This document shows, one piece after another, positions 34,835 through 43,173 of a DNA stretch of 64,000 nucleotides. Numbering within the stretch: position 1 is the stretch's first letter; each line of letters starts with the position of its first letter. This DNA is from Streptomyces sulfonofaciens (lineage in GTDB: Bacteria > Actinomycetota > Actinomycetes > Streptomycetales > Streptomycetaceae), in the NCBI RefSeq assembly GCF_014656295.1, contig NZ_BNCD01000012.1, forward strand, positions 1 to 64,000, read 5' to 3'. The notes below the pieces were generated by a model. The model ran no database searches. It was not told the DNA's origin and worked only from the letters and a program-made list of their open reading frames with translations. The position numbers and the translations under genes are program-made.

Positions 34835-36529
34835 TCACTTGTACATGGTCTGGTTCATGGTTCCTGGTGCGTACGCGTCGGGGTCGACCCAGACGTTGAT
34901 CAGGGAGGGCTTGCCCGACTCGCGCGCCCGGCGCAGCGCGGGTCCGATGTCCGCGGGGTCGCGGACCTCCTCGCCGTAACCGCCGAGCATCTGGGCGAAC
35001 TTGTCGTAGTGCACGTCGCCCAGGGTGTTGCCGATCCGCTCCCGCTCCGCGCCGTACTTGACCTTCTGGCCGTAGCGGATCTGGTTCATCGACGAGTTGT
35101 TGCCGACGATGCCGACGAACGGGAGGTCGTAGCGGACCAGGGTCTCGAAGTCCCAGCCCGTCAGGCTGAAGGCGCCGTCGCCGAAGAGCGCGACGACCTC
35201 CTTGTCGGGACGCGCCTGCTTGGCGGCGAGCACGAACGGGATGCCGACGCCGAGGGTGCCGAGCGGGCCCGGGTCCATCCAGTGGCCCGGCGACTTGGGC
35301 TGGACGACCTGCCCGGAGAAGGTGACGATGTCGCCGCCGTCGCCGATGTAGATCGAGTCCTCGGTGAGGAAGTCGTTGATCTCGCTCACCAGGCGGTAGG
35401 GGTGGATGGGCGAGGCGTCGGACCTGAGGTTCGGCAGCCGCTTCTCCAGGGCCGCCTGCTCGGCCGCGCGCAGCTCGTCCAGCCACTCCTTGCGCCGGGA
35501 GGCACCGCCGTTGATGCGCCCGGAGGCGGCCTCGGCGACGGACTTCAGCACCAGGCCCGCGTCGCCCACGATGCCCAGGTCGATGTCGCGGTTCTTGCCG
35601 ACGGTGCGGTAGTCCAGGTCGATCTGCACGACCGTGGCGTCCTGCGAGAGCCGCTTGCCGTAGCCCATGCGGAAGTCGAAGGGCGTGCCCACGATCACGA
35701 TGACGTCGGCGTTGGAGAAGGCGTAGCGCCGGGAGAGCTGGAAGTGGTGCGGGTCGCCCGGCGGGAGGGTGCCGCGTCCCGCGCCGTTCATGTACGCGGG
35801 GACGTTCAGGGCGCGCACCAGCTCGATGGCCGCCTCGGTGCCGCGGGTCGTCCAGACCTGGCTGCCCAGCAGGATCGCCGGCTTCTCGGCGTGCACCAGC
35901 AGGTCGGCGAGCTTCTCGATCGCCTCGGGGTCGCCGGCGCTGCGGGTGGAGGCGCGGTACTGCCCGGCCTTCGGGACGCGGGCCTTGCCGACCGGCACCT
36001 TGGCGTCCAGGACGTCCCGGGGGATCTCCAGGAACGACGGGCCGGGGGCGCCGTGGTAGCACTCGCGGAAGGCCATCGACACCATGTCCGCGGCGCGTGC
36101 GGTGTCCGGCACCGTCGCGGCGAACTTGGTGATCGGCGTCATCATGTCGACGTGCGGGAGGTCCTGGAGGGACCCCATCTTGTGCTGGGTGTGCGCGCCC
36201 TGGCCGCCGATCAGCAGCATCGGGGACTCGGCGCGGAACGCGTTGGCGACACCGGTGACGGCGTCGGTGGTGCCGGGTCCCGCGGTGACGACCGCGCAAC
36301 CGGGCTTGCCCGTGATGCGCGCGTACCCGTCGGCCGCGTGGGCCGCGACCTGCTCGTGGCGTACATCGACGACCTCTATGCCTTCGTCGACGCAGCCGTC
36401 ATAGATGTCGATGATGTGGCCGCCGCAGAGGGTGTAGATGACGTCGACGCCCTCTGCTTTGAGCGCCTTGGCGACCAGATGCCCGCCGGAGATGAGGTCG
36501 GGGGTCGTGTCGCTGCTCTCGTCGGACAT
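34835..36529 (-). CDS. ThDP-dependent oxalyl-CoA decarboxylase / 2-hydroxyacyl-CoA lyase family enzyme
   Basis: 564 residues, first gene of the oxalate operon. ThDP-enzyme marks: catalytic Glu in VDVRHEQVAAHAADGYAR and GDGAFSLTGWDFETL with NNSSMNQ about 25 residues on. Pairing with frc points to oxalyl-CoA to formyl-CoA plus CO2. However the loop reads MGSLQDLPHVDMMTPITKFAA, closer to 2-hydroxyacyl-CoA lyase (MGxxQExPxVE) as recalled, and the Tyr-Glu pair and the C-terminal SGR segment of Oxalobacter oxalyl-CoA decarboxylase are not evident. The function is thus likely by context and less certain by residues. Confidence 0.78.
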   Translation of the reverse strand: MSDESSDTTPDLISGGHLVAKALKAEGVDVIYTLCGGHIIDIYDGCVDEGIEVVDVRHEQVAAHAADGYARITGKPGCAVVTAGPGTTDAVTGVANAFRAESPMLLIGGQGAHTQHKMGSLQDLPHVDMMTPITKFAATVPDTARAADMVSMAFRECYHGAPGPSFLEIPRDVLDAKVPVGKARVPKAGQYRASTRSAGDPEAIEKLADLLVHAEKPAILLGSQVWTTRGTEAAIELVRALNVPAYMNGAGRGTLPPGDPHHFQLSRRYAFSNADVIVIVGTPFDFRMGYGKRLSQDATVVQIDLDYRTVGKNRDIDLGIVGDAGLVLKSVAEAASGRINGGASRRKEWLDELRAAEQAALEKRLPNLRSDASPIHPYRLVSEINDFLTEDSIYIGDGGDIVTFSGQVVQPKSPGHWMDPGPLGTLGVGIPFVLAAKQARPDKEVVALFGDGAFSLTGWDFETLVRYDLPFVGIVGNNSSMNQIRYGQKVKYGAERERIGNTLGDVHYDKFAQMLGGYGEEVRDPADIGPALRRARESGKPSLINVWVDPDAYAPGTMNQTMYK

Positions 36530-36620
36530 GGCGGAGTCCTGTCCCTTCGTAGGGGAGGGGCGAGTGCTCCCGTGCTGCTCGTAGGGGCTCTCACCGGGTG
36601 TGCTGCCGGCTTCTGCTGTG

Positions 36621-36670
36621 GCGTTGTCTGCGGTATTGAGTAGATTGCATACAGTCGACGAATACTGTAT
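36621..36670. promoter_or_regulatory. Cluster of candidate GntR sites between oxalate operon and sucC
   Basis: In the 247-bp divergent region, 36621-36636 (GCGTTGTCTGCGGTAT) matches the site at 8561-8576 in 11 of 16 bases. Then ATTGCATACAGT lies at 36644-36655 and ATACTGT at 36662-36668. The last two form an inverted repeat, CATACAG-10 bp-CTGTATG. Three copies in one control region suggest cooperative binding. Confidence 0.6.
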
Positions 36671-36776
36671 GAAGCTTGTTATCCCGCATTCCGGTGGGTG
36701 GTGTCCAGGGGGCGTGCACCACTTTTCGAGCCGCAGAGGGATCTTCACCCGGCGGCCACAGCAGTCAGGAGCCGAG

Positions 36777-37916
36777 ATGGACCTGTACGAACACCAGGCA
36801 AGGGAACTCCTCGAGGAACACGGCATCGTGGTACCGAAGGCGGAGGTCACCGACGTCCCCCAGGGGGCCCGCGAGATCGCCCGCCGGCTGGGCGGACGCG
36901 TCGTCGTCAAGGCGCAGGTCAAGACGGGGGGCCGCGGCAAGGCGGGCGGAGTGAAGATCGCCGCCGATCCCGCGGCCGCCGAACTCACCGCCCGGCAGAT
37001 CCTCGGCATGGACATCAAGGGCCACACCGTGCGCAAGGTGATGGTCGCCGAGCCGGTCGACATCGAGCGGGAGTACTACGTCTCCTACGTGCTCGACCGC
37101 GCCACCGGCCGCTTCCTCGCCATCGCGTCCGCCGAGGGCGGCATGGACATCGAGGAGGTGGCCGCCACCCGCCCGGAGGCCGTCGCGCGCATCCCCGTCG
37201 ACCCCGGGGAGGGCGTCACCACGGCTCGCGCCGCCGAGATCGCCTCCGCCGCTGGACTGCCGCCGCAGACGGTGGACGTCCTCGTCAGGCTCTGGGACGT
37301 GCTGGTGCGCGAGGACGCCCTCCTCGTCGAGGTCAACCCGCTGGTCCGCACCGTGCAGGGCCGGATACTCGCCCTGGACGCCAAGGTCACCCTCGACGAC
37401 AACGCGCGCTTCAGGCAGACCCGCTGGGGCGACGACCTCGCCGCCCTCGACGACGAGGGCGACGCACTGGAGGCCGCTGCCGCCGAGAAGGGCCTCAACT
37501 ACGTCAAGCTCGACGGCGAGGTCGGCATCATCGGAAACGGCGCGGGCCTCGTCATGTCCACCCTCGACGTGGTGGCCGGCTGCGGCGCCCGCCCCGCGAA
37601 CTTCCTGGACATCGGCGGCGGCGCGTCCGCCCAGGTGATGGCCGACGGCCTCGGCGTCATCCTGGCCGACCCCGGCGTCAAATCCGTGTTCGTCAACGTC
37701 TTCGGCGGCATCACCGCCTGCGACGCCGTCGCCGACGGCATCGTGCAGGCCCTGGAGACGGTACGGCTCACCAAGCCCCTCGTCGTACGGCTCGACGGCA
37801 ACAACGCCGTACGGGGCCGCACCATCCTCGACGCGCACCGCCACCCGCTCGTCGAGCAGGCCACCTCCATGGACGGCGCGGCGCGCCGCGCCGCCGAACT
37901 CGCCCACGCGCACTAA
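36777..37916 (+). CDS. sucC: Succinyl-CoA ligase beta subunit (ADP-forming), paralog in oxalate locus
   Basis: 379 residues, ATG after CAGGAG. ATP-grasp start MDLYEHQARELLEEHGIVVP, VVKAQVKTGGRGKAGGVK, EVNPLV, and the C-terminal GNGAGLVMSTLDVV, FLDIGGGAS and NVFGGITACDAVADGI are all SucC signatures. With SucD it makes succinyl-CoA from succinate, or runs in reverse. It is divergent from the oxalate operon and shares its control region, so it may supply succinyl-CoA as first CoA donor for Frc, in addition to any housekeeping sucCD elsewhere in the genome. Confidence 0.93.
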   Translation: MDLYEHQARELLEEHGIVVPKAEVTDVPQGAREIARRLGGRVVVKAQVKTGGRGKAGGVKIAADPAAAELTARQILGMDIKGHTVRKVMVAEPVDIEREYYVSYVLDRATGRFLAIASAEGGMDIEEVAATRPEAVARIPVDPGEGVTTARAAEIASAAGLPPQTVDVLVRLWDVLVREDALLVEVNPLVRTVQGRILALDAKVTLDDNARFRQTRWGDDLAALDDEGDALEAAAAEKGLNYVKLDGEVGIIGNGAGLVMSTLDVVAGCGARPANFLDIGGGASAQVMADGLGVILADPGVKSVFVNVFGGITACDAVADGIVQALETVRLTKPLVVRLDGNNAVRGRTILDAHRHPLVEQATSMDGAARRAAELAHAH

Positions 37917-37927
37917 GGAGCCGGGAC

Positions 37928-38839
37928 ATGGCCATCTACCTCACCAAGGAGAGCAAGGTCCTCGTCCAGGGCATGACCGGTGGCGAGGGCATGAAGCACA
38001 CCCGCAGGATGCTCGCCGCCGGCACGAACGTCGTCGGCGGCGTCAACCCGCGCAAGGCGGGCCGCACCGTCGACTTCGACGTCCCCCGGGACCTCGAAGG
38101 TCTGGCAGGCGCCCCCAGCGCGGTCCCCGTGTACGGATCCGTGCGCGAGGGCATGGACGCGACCGGCGCCGACGTCAGCGTGGTCTTCGTACCGCCCGCC
38201 TTCGCCAAGGCCGCGGTCGTGGAGGCCGCCGACGCCGGCATCGGCCTCGCCGTGGTGATCACCGAGGGCATCCCGGTGCACGACGCCGTCGCCTTCCAGG
38301 CCCACGCCAGGGCCAGGGGCACCCGGGTCATCGGCCCCAACTGCCCGGGGCTGATCACCCCGGGCCAGGCCAACGCCGGCATCATCCCCGCCGACATCAC
38401 CAAGCCGGGCCGGATCGGCCTGGTGTCCAAGTCCGGCACCCTCACCTACCAGCTCATGTACGAACTGCGCGACATCGGCTTCTCCACCTGCGTCGGCATC
38501 GGCGGCGACCCCGTCATCGGCACCACCCACATCGACTGCCTGGCCGCCTTCCAGGAGGACCCCGACACCGACCTGATCGTCCTCATCGGGGAGATCGGCG
38601 GCGACGCCGAGGAGCGCGCCGCCGCCTACATCCGCGACCGCGTCACCAAGCCCGTGGTGGGCTACATCGCCGGCTTCACCGCCCCGGAGGGCAAGACCAT
38701 GGGCCACGCCGGGGCCATCGTCTCCGGCTCCTCGGGCACTGCGGCCGCCAAGCAGGCCGCGCTGGAGGCCGCCGGCGTACGGGTCGGCGCCACCCCCACC
38801 GAGGCCGCCCGACTCGTCCTCGACCAGTTGCGGACATGA
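37928..38839 (+). CDS. sucD: Succinyl-CoA ligase alpha subunit, paralog in oxalate locus
   Basis: 303 residues, 11 bp after sucC. CoA-binding start MAIYLTKESKVLVQGMTGGEGMKH, GGVNPRKAG, GPNCPGLITPGQ, SKSGTLTYQLMYEL, and the phospho-histidine region TMGHAGAIVSGSSGTAAAK. Forms the heterodimer with SucC and carries the transient phosphohistidine. The substrate range of this paralog (succinate versus another short acid) cannot be told from sequence. Confidence 0.94.
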   Translation: MAIYLTKESKVLVQGMTGGEGMKHTRRMLAAGTNVVGGVNPRKAGRTVDFDVPRDLEGLAGAPSAVPVYGSVREGMDATGADVSVVFVPPAFAKAAVVEAADAGIGLAVVITEGIPVHDAVAFQAHARARGTRVIGPNCPGLITPGQANAGIIPADITKPGRIGLVSKSGTLTYQLMYELRDIGFSTCVGIGGDPVIGTTHIDCLAAFQEDPDTDLIVLIGEIGGDAEERAAAYIRDRVTKPVVGYIAGFTAPEGKTMGHAGAIVSGSSGTAAAKQAALEAAGVRVGATPTEAARLVLDQLRT

Positions 38840-38977
38840 CACCGGCGCATGGCGGTGCCCGCCCCGTGCGGGTACCGCACCCCCGGCCCGATCGCCACGG
38901 ACGAGTCCGGCGAGCCGGGCCGTGCGGACGATGGGACCCATCCCGCCCCGACTGTGCACCGTGAGCGGAGACCCCCC

Positions 38978-40519
38978 ATGCCACCCACCCTGACTCTGAA
39001 AGCCCGCACTTCCTGGTCCGACGCCTGGCAGCGCTGTGTGGCGATCGCGCCGCAGGCGTTCCGCGACGACCGCGTCCTCAACCTGTGGGACTCCACCTGG
39101 CAGGCGGACGGCCGGGCCCTGCCCGCCGCCAGCCCCGTCGACCAGACCCCCGTCGCGGGACCGCCCCGCCTCGACCCCGACACCGCACAGCGGGCCGTGC
39201 GCGCCGCGCTCGACCAGCACCGCGCCTGGCGGCACATCGCGGTCGGCGAGCGCCGCGCCCGGGTCGCCGCCACGCTCGACGCCCTCACCCAGCACCGCGA
39301 GCTACTGGCCCTGCTGCTGGTCTGGGAGATCGGCAAGCCCTGGCGGCTCGCGCAGGCCGACGTCGACCGTGCCATCGACGGCGTGCGCTGGTACGTCGAC
39401 GGCATCGAGGCGATGCTCGAGGACCGGGTCCCGCTGGACGGCCCGGTCTCCAACATCGCAAGCTGGAACTACCCCATGTCCGTGCTGGTGCACGCCATGC
39501 TGGTGCAGGCACTCGCCGGCAACGCAGTGATCGCCAAGGCGCCGACCGACGGCGGTGTCTCCTGCCTCACCCTGGCCTGTGCGCTCGCCGCCCGCGAAGG
39601 CATCCCGGTGACCCTGGTCAGCGGCAGCGGCGGACAGCTCACCAAGCCGCTGGTGCGGGCACCCGAGATCGGCTGCGTGTCGTTCGTGGGCGGCCGCGAC
39701 ACCGGTGCCGCCGTCGCCACCGCCGTCGCCGACCTGGGCAAACGCCACATCCTCGAACAGGAGGGACTGAACACCTGGGGCATCTGGAACTTCTCCGACT
39801 GGGACCGGCTCGCCGCCACCGTCCCCAAACTCTTCGACTACGGCAAGCAGCGCTGCACGGCCTACCCCCGCTTCGTCGTCCAACGCTGCCTGTTCAACGA
39901 CTTCCTCGACGCCTACCTGCCCGCCGTACGCACCGTGCGGATCGGGCACCCGCTGGCCGTCGAGCAGCGCGACGACCCCTGCCCGGACCTGGACTATGGT
40001 CCCCTGATCAGCGCCGCCAAGGCCAAGGAGCTCAACGACCAGGTGGCGGAGGCCGTCGACCGCGGGGCCGTGCCCCTGCACCGCGGGACCCTTGAGGACG
40101 GCCGCTTCCTGCCGGGCCAGGACACCTCCGCCTACCTGCCGCCGGTCACCCTCCTCAACCCGCCCCCGTCCTCCCCGCTGCACCACGCGGAGCCCTTCGG
40201 CCCCGTCGACACCATCGTCCTCGTCGACACCGAGGCCGAGCTGCTGGCCGCCATGAACGCCTCGAACGGCGCGCTGGTCGCCACCCTGGCCACCGACGAC
40301 CGCTCGGTGTACGAGCGTCTGGCCCCGCAGGTCCGCGCCTTCAAGGTCGGCCACGGCACGGCGCGCTCCCGCGGCGACCGTGACGAGCTCTTCGGCGGCT
40401 TCGGCGCGTCCTGGCGCGGTGCCTTCGTCGGCGGTGAGCTCCTGGTGCGGGCCGTGACGCAGGGGGCGAGGGGGGAGCGGCTGCCGGGGAACTTCCCGGA
40501 GTACCAGCTCATGCCGTGA
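38978..40519 (+). CDS. Aldehyde dehydrogenase family protein
   Basis: 513 residues, start at the ATG with GCGGAG upstream. The general ALDH fold is visible (WEIGKPWRLAQADVDRAIDGVRWYVDG, SNIASWNYPMSVLVHAMLVQALAGNAVIAKAP, SFVGGRDTG). The probable catalytic Cys is in YGKQRCTAYPRFVVQ and the general-base region reads LEQEGLNTWG rather than LELGGK. It is an outlier group of ALDHs. It follows sucCD by 138 bp in the same direction; an aldehyde formed by a ThDP or formyl-CoA side reaction is a possible substrate, but this is conjecture. Confidence 0.82.
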   Translation: MPPTLTLKARTSWSDAWQRCVAIAPQAFRDDRVLNLWDSTWQADGRALPAASPVDQTPVAGPPRLDPDTAQRAVRAALDQHRAWRHIAVGERRARVAATLDALTQHRELLALLLVWEIGKPWRLAQADVDRAIDGVRWYVDGIEAMLEDRVPLDGPVSNIASWNYPMSVLVHAMLVQALAGNAVIAKAPTDGGVSCLTLACALAAREGIPVTLVSGSGGQLTKPLVRAPEIGCVSFVGGRDTGAAVATAVADLGKRHILEQEGLNTWGIWNFSDWDRLAATVPKLFDYGKQRCTAYPRFVVQRCLFNDFLDAYLPAVRTVRIGHPLAVEQRDDPCPDLDYGPLISAAKAKELNDQVAEAVDRGAVPLHRGTLEDGRFLPGQDTSAYLPPVTLLNPPPSSPLHHAEPFGPVDTIVLVDTEAELLAAMNASNGALVATLATDDRSVYERLAPQVRAFKVGHGTARSRGDRDELFGGFGASWRGAFVGGELLVRAVTQGARGERLPGNFPEYQLMP

Positions 40520-40698
40520 TCCGCCGGGTTCCGGTCACCCACCGCGGCCGGGAACTCGCGGACGGTGTCCGCGGGTACCCGGCCGCACCCGCCGCCTGCC
40601 TCCGCCGAGGCGGGCAGATACGCAGGTGAAAGCCGCTCCGAAAGCTTGGTATTGTTGTGTGTGTCGCCGCGGGGATCACCCCGCGAGCGGCGCACCTG

Positions 40699-40786
40699 GT
40701 CCGGGTGGCGGAATGGCAGACGCGCTAGCTTGAGGTGCTAGTGCCCTTTATCGGGCGTGGGGGTTCAAGTCCCCCCTCGGACACCA
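40699..40786 (+). tRNA. tRNA-Leu (anticodon GAG)
   Basis: Full class II cloverleaf: acceptor GTCCGGG pairs with CTCGGAC, discriminator A and encoded CCA. The anticodon stem CTAGC/GCTAG encloses the loop TTGAGGT, giving anticodon GAG (reads CUC/CUU). A long variable arm (CCC..GGG) and the T-loop TTCAAGT are present. Confidence 0.95.
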
Positions 40787-40789
40787 ACC

Positions 40790-40824
40790 GATTCCCCGCG
40801 GTCGCTCTGCGACCGCGGGGAATC
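40790..40824 (+). terminator. Strong hairpin terminator after tRNA-Leu
   Basis: A perfect 16-bp stem, GATTCCCCGCGGTCGC and its complement, with a TCT loop, starts 4 bp after the tRNA 3' end. Confidence 0.9.
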
Positions 40825-41274
40825 TGCATTGTGCGGGACCGTGAGGTGGGACCCGTCCGCGGGAACTCCCGCATGCTCGCGGTGTTCGGTGGCGTCCGAA
40901 CTCGGCGGGGTGCGCGCAGGTGGCGGCGAGTCGGTGGCCCCGGCTCAGCGCGAGCGATGGTGTCGGCGGCCTCCGCGAAGGCGTTGAGGTCGAGACCGGC
41001 AGGACGGTCCCTGGCACGGCGGCGCACGCTCGGCCCGCGCGGTGTTCGCCCCACGGGTGAGCGGTGACGTGCCGAGCTGCCTCGATCCGCCCGGAGCGCC
41101 ACCGCTGTTCCGACCGAAGGTGGATGACGGACCCCGGGCCCACCCGCGAGGATCTGCCGTTCGCCTTCGGTGCCGACGGGCTTGCCGTCCCGAGCAGCCA
41201 AGGACACCGCCCCGGGACACCCTGGGTGCGGCACTCCGGCTCCCGGTCCTCGCACCGCCGGCCGGGGCGCCGGG
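40825..41274. other. 450-bp noncoding stretch right of tRNA-Leu
   Basis: No gene could be supported; frames on both strands give Arg/Pro-rich translations with mixed third positions. No second copy of the tRNA 3' end, integrase or insertion sequence was seen. Confidence 0.55.
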
Positions 41275-42045
41275 TCACACAGCCTTGACCTCGCCTCCGT
41301 CCATGCGCAGCGCCGACCCGGTCATCCACCTCGCTGCCGGCGAGACGAGAAAGGCCATGAGCTCGGCGATCTCCTCCGGTTGACCGAAGCGTGCGATGCC
41401 GGCTCTCCCGGGGAACCGGTCGATCGCCTCCTCGACGGTCATCCCGTGAGAAGGAGCCCACTTCTCGAGGAACGAACGGCGGCGGCCGGTCATGACCGCC
41501 CCCGGCAGGACGCTGTTGACGCTGACGCCGTCATCGATGCCGCGCTCGGAGAACGCCTTCGCGAGGGCGGCGATCGCGGCGTTGATCGTGCCCACGGCCG
41601 CGGCGGCGGGCTCGGGGGAAACAGCGGTGTTACCCGACATAAGGACGACCGAGCCCTTCGCCTCGGCCAGTGCCGGCCATGCCGCGACCGTCAGGCGCCG
41701 GGCGCCGTGGAGTTTGAGTTCCATCCCCGCGTCCCACTGCTCGTCGGTCATCTCGAACAGATCGATCTGCGGGACGGCGCCCGCGATGTTGACCAGGGCG
41801 TCGATACGGCCGAACGCCTCCCTCGTCCGTGCCACCACCGCCCCGGCCGCTGAGCGATCCGCGAGGTCCAGGTCGACGGCGAGAGCTTCTGCTCCGGCCG
41901 CCCTGACGCGGGAAGCGGTGTCCTCCAGACGGGATCGACTGCGGGCGACGAGAACGACGTGGGCGAAGTCCCGCGCCAACCGGATCGCCGTGGAACGGCC
42001 GATACCTTGGCTGGCCCCGGTGACCACTGCTACGGAGTCCGGCAT
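41275..42045 (-). CDS. Short-chain dehydrogenase/reductase (SDR)
   Basis: 256 residues from the ATG with AAGGGGGAG upstream. Classical SDR: cofactor motif VVTGASQGIGRSTAIRLA, VNIAGAVPQ (in place of NNAG), and the active-site Ser followed by a region where the usual YxxxK is not clear (MSGNTAVSPEPAAAAVGTINAAIAALAKAF). The missing Tyr suggests either an altered mechanism or a divergent member. The C-terminus, MTGSALRMDGGEVKAV, is typical. It lies 100 bp after an alpha/beta hydrolase gene in the same direction and may be co-transcribed. Substrate unknown. Confidence 0.87.
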   Translation of the reverse strand: MPDSVAVVTGASQGIGRSTAIRLARDFAHVVLVARSRSRLEDTASRVRAAGAEALAVDLDLADRSAAGAVVARTREAFGRIDALVNIAGAVPQIDLFEMTDEQWDAGMELKLHGARRLTVAAWPALAEAKGSVVLMSGNTAVSPEPAAAAVGTINAAIAALAKAFSERGIDDGVSVNSVLPGAVMTGRRRSFLEKWAPSHGMTVEEAIDRFPGRAGIARFGQPEEIAELMAFLVSPAARWMTGSALRMDGGEVKAV

Positions 42046-42145
42046 TCGACTCCCCCTTCGCTGTGTGCGGATGTGCCGGCGGTCCGCCATGTCGACCGAC
42101 CCCCGAACGGATGAAAGCGCGGCTCGGAACCCCGCCCTGCGGCGC

Positions 42146-43000
42146 TCAGGCCGTGAGGAACTCCCGGATCGCGGCCGCGATCTCCTCGACGTGTGTCTCC
42201 AGGGCGAAATGACCGGTCTCCACGAAGCGGACATCGGCCTGGGGGATGTCGCGCCTGAACGCCTCGGCTCCGGCCGGCAGGAAGAAGGGGTCGTTCCTGC
42301 CCCACACGGCGAGCAGCGGCGGTCGGCTGGTCCGGAAGTACTCCTGGAACCGCGGGTACAGCGCGACATTGGTCGCGTAGTCGAGGAACAGGTCGAGCTG
42401 GATGTCCTCCGCACCGTTGCGCGCGAGGTAGTGGTTGTCCAGCCCGTAGCCGTCCGGGCTGACCCGGCTCGCGTCGGGGACACCGTGCGTGTACTGCCAG
42501 ACGGTCGTGTCCGGCTGCACGAGCATCCGGATCGCGTCCCGATTGGACTGCGACGGCTCCGCCCAGTACGCCTGGACGGGACCCCACGCGTCGCTCAGCC
42601 CCTCCTCGTACGCGTTGCCGTTCTGCGAGACGATGGCGGTGATCCGCTCGGGGTGCCTGGTGGCGATCCGGAACCCGACCGGTGCGCCGTAGTCGAACAC
42701 GTACATGGCGAAGCGGTCCAGGCCGAGGATCTCCGTGAGCCGATCGATCACATCCGCGAGGTGCTCGAACGTGTAGTCGAATTCCTCCCGTGCGGGCATG
42801 CCCGACCTGCCGAAGCCGGGAAGGTCGGGAGCGACGATGTGGAACCGGTCGGCGAGCAGGGGGATCAGCTCCCGGAACATATGGCTCGCGGACGGGAAGC
42901 CGTGCAGCAGGAGCAGCGTCGGTGCGTCGGGTCGGCCCGCCTCGCGGTAGAAGACCTCAAGGCCGTCCACGTCCGCCGTGCGGTAGGCGATGTCGGTCAT
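42146..43000 (-). CDS. Alpha/beta hydrolase, haloalkane dehalogenase/epoxide hydrolase-like
   Basis: 284 residues, ATG with AAAGGTG upstream. The oxyanion motif LLLHGFPSASHMFREL and the nucleophile elbow MYVFDYGAPVGFRIA carry Asp103 instead of Ser, as in haloalkane dehalogenases, fluoroacetate dehalogenase and epoxide hydrolases. Further parts: APDLPGFGRSG, acid region VWGRNDPFFL and catalytic His in ETGHFALETH. A cytosolic hydrolase of organohalide, epoxide or related bond is likely. It shares an AGTAACTT word in its promoter with the neighbouring hydrolase/regulator region. Confidence 0.87.
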   Translation of the reverse strand: MTDIAYRTADVDGLEVFYREAGRPDAPTLLLLHGFPSASHMFRELIPLLADRFHIVAPDLPGFGRSGMPAREEFDYTFEHLADVIDRLTEILGLDRFAMYVFDYGAPVGFRIATRHPERITAIVSQNGNAYEEGLSDAWGPVQAYWAEPSQSNRDAIRMLVQPDTTVWQYTHGVPDASRVSPDGYGLDNHYLARNGAEDIQLDLFLDYATNVALYPRFQEYFRTSRPPLLAVWGRNDPFFLPAGAEAFRRDIPQADVRFVETGHFALETHVEEIAAAIREFLTA

Positions 43001-43063
43001 GTCGGTTCACCTTTCTCCAGGGATGCGGCCGGCGGGGTGCGACCGCCGGCGTGTGTAGATTTC

Positions 43064-43090
43064 AAGTAACTTCTTTGTAAGGTATGGGCT
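43064..43090. promoter_or_regulatory. AGTAACTT element upstream of dehalogenase-like hydrolase
   Basis: AAGTAACTTCTTTGTAAGG stands out as AT-rich in the promoter region of the 42146-43000 gene. A similar GAGTAACTT lies near 43945 in the next divergent region. Confidence 0.35.
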
Positions 43091-43173
43091 GGTTATGGGC
43101 GAGGCGACATGGCGCTTTCCCCGCCTGATGCGTCCTTGTGTGCGAGTGCCGCACGGGCCGTCCGGTGGGTCCG

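Noticed and set aside
40699..41274. Possible integrated element at tRNA-Leu
   Set aside because: No integrase, excisionase or duplicate of the tRNA 3' end was found in the window; kept only as a positional remark.
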